Assembly (NCBI GenBank): GCA_002245135.1
Contig: NGBS01000592.1
Coordinates: forward strand, 62,001-126,000
From: Proteromonas lacertae
Taxonomy: Eukaryota > Sar > Bigyra > Opalinata > Proteromonadidae
Length of the DNA stretch: 64,000 bases
Reading direction: 5' to 3'
Positions within the stretch are counted from its first letter, which is position 1. Each line of letters starts with the position of its first letter. Shown here in pieces: positions 31,859-43,432 of the stretch. The notes beneath the pieces were generated by a model. It saw nothing but the letters and a program-made list of their open reading frames with translations. It made no database searches and was not told the origin of the DNA. A program made the translations under genes and the position numbers.

Positions 31859-34800
31859 CAGTGGAAATACATTCCATATTTTAAGTTATGGTATTGATAT
31901 TAACAATGTAATTTTAATATATTTAACACGAAATAATTGTCAAACCAAATTAATATTTCGTTATTTAGAAGAAGAAATAACAGCATTATTATCATCAGAT
32001 AAGTGGTTTCATGTTATTTGTACTTATATAAAAGAGACAAATACAATGCAAATATGTTTGAATGGCTTGATAGTGAATCATGGAGTATATAATAGTGATG
32101 AAGATAGAACATTTGCTTCGAATAAATCATGGCCTTTATATATAGGAAACTTAATACAAACAAATAATAATCATAATAATAATAATAATTTATCATCAAA
32201 TCCCTCTATTAATGATATAACAATATGTAGTTTGATATGGCATAAGAAACCTATCATTGTAACTGATGAATTAAAGATAGTTTCATCTCCAATTAATAAT
32301 ATATTTACTATGAAAGAAGATGTTTTATCAACTGATTATTTCAATAGAATGTTATTGCAATTGTATGTTTTTTCAAAGAATAAGAACTGTTTGAATCAAA
32401 TTATTGGTGATTATAATAATATGAAAATATTATTTCGATTTATTGCCAAATGTGAGATATTCTACTCAAATGATAATATTGAATTTATTAAGATCAATTC
32501 TACCATTTACAAACTATAGAATATTGAAGGAAGTGTTTAATATGAAAGATAAAGAAGATAATGATTGTATAATTACTATATTCAATAAATTGAAATTAAT
32601 AATGAAAAATACATTAATCAAAGATTCAGATATTCAAAACACTTATATGTCTAGTACATCATATTTAACTGCTGATTTAACAGTCTCAACGAATGAAGTG
32701 TTTTTAGAATCAATTGTATTAATTAGAACACTTTTACATAGTAAAATATATGGTAAAGAAGTGAGTATAACTTTGAATAATTATCTCTCAAAAATTGAAA
32801 CAATAAAAAGTTATAAAAACCAGAAGTTGAGTGTGGATGAGTATAAAGACAGTTTAATTGAAATATATATTTCTATTTGTTCATTTTCCTCTTATTTAAC
32901 TTTATCCTATCTAAATGATGATAAAATCCACAATGAAGAGAGGATATTATTGAATTATAAGATTCCCAGTGATTTATTACCTTCATTCAAAGTGTTAAAG
33001 TTGTTTTTACCATTATTAAATCCAATCTTATGATTCATTTACTTATATTCATAATGAAATGAATGATTTTGATCAAATTATCTATAAAATGATATTGGAA
33101 GAGATAAAAAACTCTTTTATCTATTTCATCTATTATTATGTCAACAATTATTATAATAATAGTGAAAAAGATAATAATGGAATAAATGACATTTTATATT
33201 ATTATTATAATAACTATGATGATTTATGTAATATCAATAATAAAGATTTAATCAATATTAATATAAGAGATGTTTATTATAGTTTATACAATAACTCCTG
33301 CTATTTACCATCTATACTCGAAATACAGCAATTATTATGGAATGAAATCATACATCACATGTCTAATAATCAAAAGAAAAACCAATTAAATGTAAATCTT
33401 GAAGTAATTGGGAAATTATTATTGGTAGATGGATACTTAGTAAAATGTATATCAGGTTTTCCTACTTTAAAAACTTCTAATATATTATTAAAACCAAGTT
33501 CAGGATGTTGGTTCTATGAAGTTACTTTATATTCAAATGGATTATTACAAATAGGTTGGGCTGATTCAACATATGTTGGAGATAGTAACAAAGGAAGAGG
33601 AATTGGCGATCATATACATTCTTGGGCTTATGATGGATATAGGAAATTGAAATGGAATTATTCATCGGAGGAGTATGGAGAAAAATGGAATATTAGGTGA
33701 TATTATTGGTTGTTTGGTGGATATGAATAATATGTCGATTACTTTTTACAGAAATGGGAAATGTCTTGGTGTAGCATTTACTGATATTAATATTATTGAT
33801 GGATTATATCCAGCTGTGTCTTTAAATTACGAACAATCGTGTAAATTCAATTTAGGAAATGAATCGTTTTATTTTTCCACCAAATGATATTAGTTTTAAA
33901 GCCAATTTATGATGCTCAGAAGAGTATTAATATTCAGTAGGCAATAATAATCAAATGAAATGCTTGATTATTCCAAATTTACCAACTCATCCAACTGATA
34001 ATAGTTCTAATGTCAATATAAATAGTAATTACTACCAATATATCATCCTCTACATCATTATCTAATAATAATAATAATAATAATAATATCATCAATTATT
34101 ATAACGATATTAAATATTTAGGCTTGACAGTCAAACCTACTGATAATTTATATTATATCATCAATCGTGAACATTATTGGGAGTTGTATATATATTTAGG
34201 TCAAATGATATCTCTACATTATATACGATTAACTATAATAGAAAATATGGTTTATAATGGAAATCAATTAAGCAATGAGAAATTATTGTCATTTTATAAA
34301 CCGTTAAATGGTTTAATCATGAAAGAAGATTTTATGGTTAAATTTATTTCCACTATAATCTTACAACCACCCGCTTTTATTAATTCAATTCAATCGAGTG
34401 AATTATTTAGCAGCTCTAGAATCAATAATGGATATATATATATACTAATAAGTGTAAAAAATAATAATTATAAAAACAAACTATTTGAATTATTGAAAAA
34501 CTCTATGTTTATTTATAAAACACGAAATGAAACAGTCGAAACAATCGACTGGAAATGGAATTATGAATTATCATCAAAACAGTTTATAAGTGAAGAATAC
34601 AATCCAATTAGAATTACCTTACTATCTATTATATTCATTCTACAATTGTATAACAAAATTAGTATTAAAAGGTGATAAAGAAATCAATCAATCAATCGAT
34701 TTATCTACATATTTTGATGTTGAATTATTCGAAGGTTTTTGCTTATTAATTGTTCGAAACAATACATCACAACAAGATGGTATTTATAGAATATATGCAA

Positions 34801-37368
34801 CTATGTTTGAATGTTATAATCGATTATTATCAAAGAAGAAAGAATTATCATTAACCACTTTACCAGAGAAAGAGAAAGTGTTAGAGAAAATACAAGAGGA
34901 TGTTATTTATGAGAAATATAGTATGTTATATAGACGAGAGAATGGTTCATCTATTGGAATATTTTCACAACCATTACAAGTATATATTATTATTTATTAT
35001 TATGAAAATAGACTTTGACATTTTTGTTAACTCAAATATCAAAGATTAAAGATACTCAAATCAATAACTCGTTAGTTATTCCAAAAGTATAAATATATAT
35101 ATATATATATTATTATTATTATTACATTTAGAATACTATCAAGCTCCCAATAATTGTTGATCATACAACTTCTAACTCCTATTATATTATCATATAATGT
35201 TCCAAAGAATAGAATATTATTGCCAAATATCGATAAAACAGTGTTTGAAGTATATAGAACCAATTCACTCAATAAACCATTTGAAAAAATAGAATACTGT
35301 TTAGATCGTCCTTATCTTATAATCAAAGATGGTTTAACTCCTGATTCTCAATATTATTTCCAAGTAAAAGCTAAATATAATGATATAAATTATATATCTG
35401 AAGTTATTGATATTTATACACAACCTGAATTATTGTTTACACTGGATAGAAATGCATGTAGTGATCATTTAACGTTATTGAATGATTTAACCGTCCTTAA
35501 TAAGTGTAGGAAGAAATGGAGCACTGTAAGAGCTACGAATTGTTTTAACAGTGGAATTCATTATTGGGAAGTGAATATAGATAAATGCACATTGAAAGTA
35601 TATAATCTATATATAAGATGTTGTTTTTTCTCTTTTTCTCTTTTTCTATTATTATTATATTTATCATTTTTTATTATTTTTATCTTTTGTTTAGAATATA
35701 TTTATTGGAATAATGCACAAGAATGGCACATTATACAATTACTTAGGTTCTGATGAAAATGGTTGGGGATATATAGCAAATAAAGCAATTTGGCACAACA
35801 AAGGAAGAATTCGATATTATGGAGATGTTTTCAAAGAAAATGATAGAATTGGAGTTACGTTGAATATGGATAACGGAACTTTATCATTTTCCAGAAATGG
35901 AGTTGATTTAGGTGTTGCAGTTGAAGGGTTATCTGGTGATTTATATCCCGCTTTTTCATTATATAATGAAAATGATCAAATATCGTTAAAACCTGAGAAT
36001 TTCACAAGTTCAAAAGGAATAAGTGGTGGATATTTAACAAGTTTGAAATTATCCTAAAGTATTGAAATTGTGGAAAATTACTTAACTGTTTGTTGAAAGG
36101 TGAAGAATTACCTGTAGATATGAAAGAAGTATAATTATTATAATTATATAAAATAGTATTTAATGAATCGTTACAAGTATTATAAATTAGGATGTTTGTC
36201 AACTCATGCTACAGCTCAAGGTGAATCTGTATATTCTATAAATTATATTTAATAAATATTAAAAAAATAGATTGATATATGTAATGAGAAATCACTATGT
36301 GAAGAATATCACTTCATTCCTCCTTACCCAGTCAATATTCGTCAAAGATCAGCGATGTTATTAGGAATTGGAAGAAATAGAGTTTGGTATCAATACAGTC
36401 ATTCAAAATATGTATCATCCTTGAGTAGAAGAGAAACAAGAGAAGTATAATATTTTTTATTTTCTTATTATATATATAATAGTTAACTGATGATTTTATA
36501 CTTAATCAAGACAATGATAGTGATGAAATCTATCGCATATTAGAATCAATAATAGAACCAGAAGAAAAAGTTGCATTTGATAAATATAATCCTGAGATTG
36601 ATAAACAATTAGTCAATTTGATTGATTGTTTATGTGATAATTTGAATATTAATAGTCCACTGAGTTTATTGTATTGTTATTTGAATAATTCAATTAGTAC
36701 AAATGAAAATAATTATACAAGAAGTAGAGTATATTATTATTATTATTATTATTATTACAAATATTAGAATGAATATTCATCAATAATTACAGAATTCTGT
36801 GACGACTACAACATCTCCACAGATTATTTGAAAGTCAGAATTTCCATTATATTATATATAAATATATTATTAGACCAAATATTACCTTATTATTTAACAT
36901 CTCATAATTATTCATACTCATCACTTCCACCATTGAAAGATATAAGATATTATATTCATTTCAAATGGAAGTTCGATTGGATGAAACACATTCTCAAATT
37001 ATCCAGTAATAACAGTGGTATTAATAACAGTCAACAATCTCAAAATTCACAAAATAATAAAGATCTTAAGCATGAAATAACAATAACAATCGAAAATGCT
37101 GATACTGAAGAATCTAAGAAAGATGGATTATTCTATTTTGATCAATTTAGAAAGCAGATAGTGAAATATAATATTAGAGATTTAAGAGGTTATAATAATA
37201 ATAATAATAATGAAGATCATCATGATTCTAATAATTTGTGGTTTAATATTGAGTTTAAAGGTAAAATAAATGGCTCATTTCCATCATATTATTATTCATT
37301 CTTTGAAGCATTAATTGATGAGATTCAAAGACCAGAAAACCATTTGTTTACAAATACATTGAATTGCC

Positions 37369-37408
<40 letters not shown>

Positions 37409-38064
37409 ATTATTAAATAGTTGATAATTTGTATATTCCATCTTTAAATACTGAATTTGTTATTCCAATTCCATTCAAATATATAGTCAAGGACCAAATA
37501 TTGAAAGAAAATAATAATTATATTTGTTGTAATCAAGTTAGTTCTTATTTTATATTAGGTATTATTATTGGTATTGCTATTCGTACAAATATTTCATTAC
37601 CGTTGAAATTTCCAGGAATTATCTGGAAAATGATTGTTCAAGAAACGTTACATTTTAGTGATATAAAAGAGATAGATGAAGAATGTTATGAAATGGTAAA
37701 AGAATTAGAGAAAATAAATGAAGAGGAGTTTCACAACAAATACAAATCCAAAAAGTTCGTTTATTCCAGTTTAGATAGTGAAAAAATAGAATTAATAGAG
37801 AATGGAAATGAAAAAGACTTGACTTATGAAAATAAAGATGAATATATCAAATTAATAAAGAAAGAGAGATTAAATGAACTAAAAATTCCAACGAATGATA
37901 TTAGAGAAGGACTTATTAGTGTTATACCAGAAATTATATTAGATATTTTAACATCAGATGATTTACAGGTATAGATTTATTATATTATTATTTTTAAATA
38001 GAAAGTGGTATGTTTTAAACATCAAGATAATTTTTTTGACTCATATACTCAATTTCCATATTAA
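26562..38064 (+). pseudogene. giant HERC1-like E3 ligase gene with frame breaks and truncated HECT domain
   Basis: Starts MGAKQSSNKNLPDINISRL and has many short introns. Order of domains: helical N-terminus; six or seven RCC1 repeats (about 27600-28870; e.g. VYSWGKNNQGQCGIGHN, EVFVWGDGTNGKLGLGND); a LamG/concanavalin-like region with poly-Asn (31750-32250); SPRY 1 (about 33430-33890); fibronectin III-like (35200-35430); SPRY 2 (35450-36000); HECT N-lobe (about 37230-37960; FEALIDEIQRP, GIIIGIAIRTNISLPLKFPG, IPEIILDILTSDD). Codes cleanly to about 31556, then is broken by ten or so single-base shifts up to ~36090. After the last intron it reads KVVCFKHQDNFFDSYTQF and stops, so about 90 C-lobe residues with the catalytic Cys are missing. 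Intact HERC1 proteins are ubiquitin ligases; this one could not transfer ubiquitin. Confidence 0.8.
37369..37402 (+). repeat. (TA)n microsatellite inside an intron
   Basis: A pure TA tract forms most of an intron in the HECT-coding part. Similar AT tracts open several introns in the window, because their 5' splice sites are GTATATAT. Confidence 0.8.
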
Positions 38065-38134
38065 TTGCTTGATAATATGTTTTGGATTTTATTATAATAA
38101 AAAAACAATAATATTAAAAAAAAGTTATAAATGC

Positions 38135-38779
38135 TTACTCAACATGTTCGTGTTCTTTTACCTCTTTAGAGTATAATTTACTATAATATCCAAGTGATGA
38201 CTAATAAAGTAAAAACTACATATATACTGTTATAAATATTGTAATAACTGATATAATGACATTATATAAAAATCCTTTAAAAAAATTATCTCCTTGTAAT
38301 ACACTACATTTATCAGGATTTGTCTCATTCTCTCTTATACAAAACTGATAACTAGAATATTGGCATTGTATAAATATATTATACTCGTAATTTAAATTAT
38401 ATGCTGTATAGAGTGTTAAAATAAGCACAAAACTGTTAATCAGGTTAAGATAAAATATAAAATCAAAAATATACAAAAAATGATATTGTTACAGTAGAAT
38501 TTAAATAACAAAACAAACTAAACTGCACAGATATTAGAATATAGAAAAAAAAATAAAAATACCCATGATATATATTTTGAATTGTTTGATTTTAAACTAG
38601 CATATCCCATAGCTGGTAATAGTATTGAAAACAGGATAGAAATATTGAATTTATTTGCATGATCAAATGACGCTATTTTAATTACACAAAACGAATTAAA
38701 TATCTACAATAAATACAGTAAATTATACAAACAAAGCCACAATCAAAGCAAGAAGTCTAATTTTGTGATTTAAAGACAT
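38135..38779 (-). CDS. four-TM membrane protein, divergent inverted member of the array
   Basis: Five or more exons with the same plan as the plus-strand array: short N-terminus (MSLNHKIRLLALIVALF), TM2 exon ending in a cytosolic loop (LLPAMGYASLKSNNSKYISW), a short TM exon (FSLFCYLNSTVTISFF), a TM exon with an extracellular loop bearing three cysteines (CQYSSYQFC......DKC), and a last exon SSLGYYSKLYSKEVKEHEHVE. That last exon is the counterpart of FLSFSKGRKLYSHPYY in the array, but it ends without the long Gln/Pro tail. It is transcribed divergently from array gene 1 across 51 bp. Probably the most diverged paralogue. Confidence 0.65.
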
Positions 38780-38830
38780 GGTTTTGCAAAATTAACGAAA
38801 ATATCCCCAATTGTTACTTTTTTGTTTTTA
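38780..38830. promoter_or_regulatory. shared promoter with CCCCAA element
   Basis: This 51-bp gap between divergent four-TM genes carries TTAACGAAAATATCCCCAA, with CCCC at 38805-38808, 26 nt before the ATG of array gene 1. Equivalent elements precede all seven other array genes (CCCC at 39888, 41164, 43409, 44676, 46080, 47270 and 49133). Confidence 0.55.
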
Positions 38831-39755
38831 ATGGAACATGTATAGATCTGTCTATTATTTTTAGCCTGAAGCAGTAATAAACGAGTTACACAAAAATTCT
38901 AGAAACATTTTATACTTATCGATAGGAGCTACAGTACTGTTTAACTATTTCTATATATGATAGGTTTTTGTGATTTTAGACATAATATTACGAATAGCAT
39001 TTGACATATCTAACATTTATTTTATTACTTCTGATGTTGTGGAGGTTATGCTGGTAGTAATAATTCCAATATTAGGTTATCAAGGATCGAAAAAGAGAAA
39101 TAGAGGTTTTTTATCAGTGGTATATAAAAAAAGATAATATTTTATTTGAATATATAGTTTATATGGGGTAATTGTGTTATATCTGGTTGTTCAGTATATA
39201 TAATAGAATGATTATAATTATACTAATAGGTTTTTTATTTAATTTTATGGATATTTACAATAATATTATCATTAGGAATTGTAGACACAAGATATATGAT
39301 ATATACTTCATTTGATGTTATAATGACTTTAATTGTTGCTGTTTTATCAGTATATATATATATATCATATTTTGAAATAGTTTTTATCATTCAGTAAAGG
39401 TAGAAAATTATATTCTCATCCGTATTACACTCGTATAACAATCAGTACACCATTATTTATGGGAGGTGAATCACCAGTACAGACTGTACAGTATGTTATT
39501 CCAAATGGTCAACCTATTAGTGAAATTCCCGTTGGACCAACTGTACAACAACCACAATTTGTTCCTTATCCAAATCAACAAGGTACTTATGTAATGAATA
39601 TCAATCAACAACCTCCTGTATATCCACCACAAGGTAATTATGTAAATGCTATGGATGAAATGCAACCACCTCCACAATTATATCAGAATTTATCACCATA
39701 TGAATCAACAGCATTTATACCACCTCCTTCTAATAGTAGATATAATAATTATTAA
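38831..39755 (+). CDS. four-TM protein with Gln/Pro-rich tail, array gene 1
   Basis: Exons joined by GTAT...TAG introns encode MEHPEAVINELHKNSRNILYL (20 residues from the second codon on), TM1, a TM2 exon ending IIPILGYQGSKKRNRGFLS, a short TM3 exon FIWGNCVISGCS, a TM3-4 exon, then FLSFSKGRKLYSHPYY and the tail. The tail holds TVQYVIPNGQPISEIPVGP and GTYVMNINQQPP, the two motifs repeated across the family, and ends PPPSNSRYNNY. Unlike other members, the TM3-TM4 loop has no cysteine pair. The N-terminus and tail are predicted cytosolic. Function unknown. First of eight same-strand copies, with no frame defects seen. Confidence 0.7.
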
Positions 39756-39913
39756 TTGATTTTATATACTTATATTTTATTAAAGTGTGTGTTGGAAAAT
39801 GATTATTTATACATAACAAGTTAATTGTACTCTGTATAATCAATAAATTGGATAAAATAATTGTTTTGCCAAAATATCGAAAAATTTCCCCAATTGTTAC
39901 TTTTTTGTTTTTA

Positions 39914-40884
39914 ATGGAACAAGTATAGATCTGTCTATTATTTTTAGTCTGAAGAAGTAGTAAACGAGTTACATAACAAATCTAAAAAGGTTTTATGGTT
40001 ATCGATAGGAGCTTCAGTATTGTTTATATATTTCTACAGTGTAATAGTTTTTTGCGATTTTAAATTATCTATCACCAATAATATTTAGTTTAGAATTGGT
40101 TTATTTATATATTGTGCCTGTGATTTTAGTTATTTTAATACCAATATGTGGTATAGAAGGTGCAAAAAAGAGAGACGCTAGTTTATTGTCGGCAGTATAT
40201 ATAGACGATAATATTTTTTAAATATAGTTTACGTGGGCTAATTTTGCTCTCTTTGCCTGTTCAGTATATAATGTTATTAATTTTTATATATTAATAGGTG
40301 TTGGATATATTTGTTATGATAATAAACGGAGTAAATGTCTTGTCACATTCAGATTCAAAATATAAAGCATATTTTATTGTTACTGTAATTTTAACTATTA
40401 TTGTTATTATATTATCAGTATAATATATATATAATATTGAATATTTTAATAGTTTTTATCTTTCTATCAAGGAAAACAGTTATATTCTCATCCTTATTAT
40501 AGTCATTTCATTATTAATCCATTAGCCAATGTTGTAGGTCAAAGACCAATAGAAATGGTTCAATACGTTACTCCAAGTGGTCAAATAATAACTGGAATTC
40601 CAGTTGGACCTATTCAACCACAACAACCACAACAAATGAACGTTGTCCAAGGTATTCCAGCTTATACAAACCAACAAGGAACTTATGTAGTTAATATGAA
40701 TCAACCTCCTGTACAACAACCACCACTATCTGTTTATGTAAATACAATGAATGAATTACATCCTCAACCACAAGGAACATATGTTATGAATATGAATCAA
40801 CAACCTCCAATACAAGAAGAACCAGTTGTATTATTACCAACTCCTACTGGTAATGAAAAGCAACATAATAATAATAAATATTAA
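39914..40884 (+). CDS. four-TM protein with Gln/Pro-rich tail, array gene 2
   Basis: Exon 1 is only MEQ, followed by a 25-nt intron and SEEVVNELHNKSKKVLWLSIGAS. TM2 exon ends LIPICGIEGAKKRDASLLSA; short exon FTWANFALFACS; TM3-4 exon with VLDIFVMIINGVN and a polar SHSDSKYK loop; then FLSFYQGKQLYSHPYY. The tail has the full family signature RPIEMVQYVTPSGQII, IVQG[IV]PAYTNQQGTYVVNM and a second GTYVMNM, ending TPTGNEKQHNNNKY. Frame intact. The IPICG.xGAK.R loop after TM2 is the best-conserved family motif. Confidence 0.72.
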
Positions 40885-41189
40885 TTACATCATATATTTT
40901 TTTATATTTTTTAATGAAGTGTGTATAAAGGTATATATAAAAGATCTTTTTTGCATTTACTTTTATCATATTAGTATTTTAAAAGCCTAAAATAATACAA
41001 ATTATAATAACCTAATAGAGAAGCCCAAATTATAAAAATAATCAACTATTTTCTATTCAATTATCTATTTTCACAAAACAAAAATCCATATTCTTCATAT
41101 TACATCATATATTTTGAATTTCTTATTTTTCAAAATGGGTTTATCCTAATTAGTGAAAACATTCCCCAATTGTTATTTTTTTGTTTTTC
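40885..41189. other. intergenic stretch between array genes 2 and 3
   Basis: 305 bp of AT-rich sequence with no coding potential seen. The last 26 nt hold the CCCCAATTGTTATTTTTT promoter word of array gene 3 (CCCC at 41164-41167). Confidence 0.4.
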
Positions 41190-41941
41190 ATGGATCAAGT
41201 ATGTGTATGTCTATAATTTTTAGTCTTTACAATCACCAAACGACTTAAGAAAGCAATCTGTAAAGGTCATAAGTTTATCTATAGGAGCTGCAGTATTGCT
41301 AAAATATTTCTATAATGAAACAGATATTTATGATTTTAAATGTTGTAATATCAAGTATTTATAGTGGTTTATACATACACCAACTCTCTGTGCCTATTAT
41401 GATATACATTCTAATTCCAATATGTGGATGTGTAGGCTCAAAATTAAGAGATGATAGTTTATTGACATTAGTATTCATAATATTGTATATTTTACTTCTA
41501 TAGTTTGCATGTTCAAACTGTTTAGTGTTTATGTTTGCTGTATAATAATGATAATTTCTATACTGTTAATAGATAATTTGTATAATAATTTGTATAATAT
41601 TGTGCCTTCAAATGTCAACTAGTGAATTAGAAGAAATAATAGTTAAAATAGCAATACTAATTGCTATTTTATTAATACAAAGTGTTTTTTCTGTATAATA
41701 CTTATATAAGTTTATAATTACATTTTTACTATAGTATTTATCATTCTCTAAAGCGAAAAAATTATATTCTCATCCATACTATTCTAGAAGGATAATAAAT
41801 CCATCAGGAAACATGATAGATGAAACATCAATTGAAAGGACAAATTTATTACCTCATATTATTACTGGAATGCCTGTTCCTCAAGCTCAGCAACCACAAA
41901 TTCAAACACAAACTAATTTTGTTCAATCAATTCCTGTTTAA
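41190..41941 (+). CDS. four-TM protein, array gene 3, tail shortened
   Basis: Starts MDQ, a short intron, then SLQSPNDLRKQSVKVISLSIGAA. TM2 exon ends LIPICGCVGSKLRDDSLLTL; short exon FACSNCLVFMFA; TM3-4 exon; YLSFSKAKKLYSHPYYSRRI. The tail is short and lacks the EMVQYVTP motif. A TAA at 41939-41941 follows NFVQSIPV; the next 14 codons stay open and read SSGVVILPSNRNRI, resembling the normal C-terminus (compare SSIVLLQPPNG in gene 5). So the stop looks like a recent nonsense change, or a read-through possibility. Confidence 0.6.
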
Positions 41942-42172
41942 TCATCAGGAGTGGTTATACTACCATCTAATAGAAATAGAATATAAATTTAAAAGAAAAT
42001 TATTATGTTAGTTTTGAATATTGTTTAATTATTATGTATTTGTAATAATAAACATGTGAAAGTGTATGCTAATTGTAAATCATTAATGAATTGCCTTTAT
42101 TAATAACTTTCAATAATGATGAAACGGCTATATTTTGTTAAATCCAAAAACACTCTTTTATTCTTAAAATAA

Positions 42173-43348
42173 ATGCCTGTTGGTAATTTCAATTATCAAA
42201 ATCCCACACGAATATTATTTGGGAAAGATATGATACGAGAACTACCAAAATACCTACCAGAAGATAAACATTTCATATTAACTTATGGTGGAGGTAGTAT
42301 AAAAAAGTATGGTACTTATGATGCTGTTAAGAAAGCGTTAGGTAATAGAATAGTAGAAGATTTTGGTGGAATAGAAGCAAATCCTGATTTTGACACTTTA
42401 ATGAAATGTGTTACAAGAATAAAGGAAATTGGGCCAGACAAATGCTATTTGTTAGCAGTTGGTGGTGGTTCGGTAATAGATGGTAGTAAATTCATCTCAG
42501 CTGCTAGTTACTTTGAAGGTGATGCATGGGAAGATTTATTATTGAAGCATGCTCCAATCAAAAAGGCAGTTCCACTTGCAACAGTGTTGACTTTACCAGC
42601 AACAGGAAGTGAAAGCAATAAAGGAGCTGGTATTTCAAGACGATCAATTCATCGAAAAGTAGGATTTAAAAATGATTTGTTATTCCCTATAGTGAGTGTA
42701 TTAGATCCTGTTTTATCTTATACTTTACCTGATAATCAAACAGCGAATGGTGTAGTAGATGCTTTTATTCATGTTTGTGAACAGTATATAACATATCCAT
42801 GTGAAGCTGATTGTCAAGATCGATATTGTGAAGGATTGATGAAAGTATTAGTGAAAAATGGTGAAAAGGTAGTTAATGATCCAAAAGATTATGCAGCTCG
42901 TGCTAATGTAATGTGGGCTACAAATCAAGCACTGAATTATTTAATAGCGCAAGGCGTTCCTGAAGATTGGTCAACTCATACTATAAGTTTTGACTTAACA
43001 GCTCAATTAGGCTTAGACCATGGTGTTGCTGTAGCTATTATTCAGCCAAGATTGTTAGAGTATAAAATTGAACAAAAGAAAGAAAAGTTAGCAATGTTAG
43101 GTGAAGCTGTATTTGGAATAAAGAATAGTGATAAACTATGTGAAGCAAAAGAGACAATAAAAGCAATAGAACATTTCTATCATGATATAATGAAAGTTCC
43201 AACTCGAATAAGTGAATGTAAATGTAGTCAAGATAAAAGTTGGATAAAAGAAGTTTGTGATAGATTTAAAAAGGAAGGAGCCAAATTGGGTGAACATCAA
43301 GATATAACCTCAGAAGATGTAGGAAAGATCTTAAATAAATGTTATTAA
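42173..43348 (+). CDS. iron-dependent alcohol dehydrogenase, bacterial YqhD/BDH type
   Basis: An intron-free 391-residue enzyme, NAD(P)H-linked, interconverting aldehydes/ketones and alcohols. It starts MPVGNFNYQNPTRILFGK, the usual N-terminus of butanol dehydrogenases. The dinucleotide motif GGGSVIDGSKFI and LPATGSESN are present. Metal ligands fit the YqhD pattern: Asp and His in NGVVDAFIHVCEQY, His in DWSTHTI and His in GLDHG. The usual GHEL motif between the last two is SFDL. The lack of introns, in a genome where neighbours have many, and closest resemblance to bacterial enzymes suggest transfer from bacteria. It sits in the four-TM array with the promoter word GAAACGGCTATATTTTG 50 nt upstream. 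Confidence 0.93.
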   Translation: MPVGNFNYQNPTRILFGKDMIRELPKYLPEDKHFILTYGGGSIKKYGTYDAVKKALGNRIVEDFGGIEANPDFDTLMKCVTRIKEIGPDKCYLLAVGGGSVIDGSKFISAASYFEGDAWEDLLLKHAPIKKAVPLATVLTLPATGSESNKGAGISRRSIHRKVGFKNDLLFPIVSVLDPVLSYTLPDNQTANGVVDAFIHVCEQYITYPCEADCQDRYCEGLMKVLVKNGEKVVNDPKDYAARANVMWATNQALNYLIAQGVPEDWSTHTISFDLTAQLGLDHGVAVAIIQPRLLEYKIEQKKEKLAMLGEAVFGIKNSDKLCEAKETIKAIEHFYHDIMKVPTRISECKCSQDKSWIKEVCDRFKKEGAKLGEHQDITSEDVGKILNKCY

Positions 43349-43432
43349 GTTAAATACTGTTTTTCATTTACATTTTGAATTGTTTTCATTGTTTTATCCA
43401 AAAAAAATCCCCAAATTGTCAGTTTTTTAAAA

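Noticed and set aside
31556-36090. Euplotes-style programmed +1 frameshifting as main explanation for the frame breaks
   Set aside because: Codons before the stops vary (TAC, CTA, TTA, AGG, AAA, ATA, TCC, ACT) with no AAA-TAA rule, and in SPRY 1 the conserved residues place the extra base a codon or more before the stop. Inserted bases explain it more simply.
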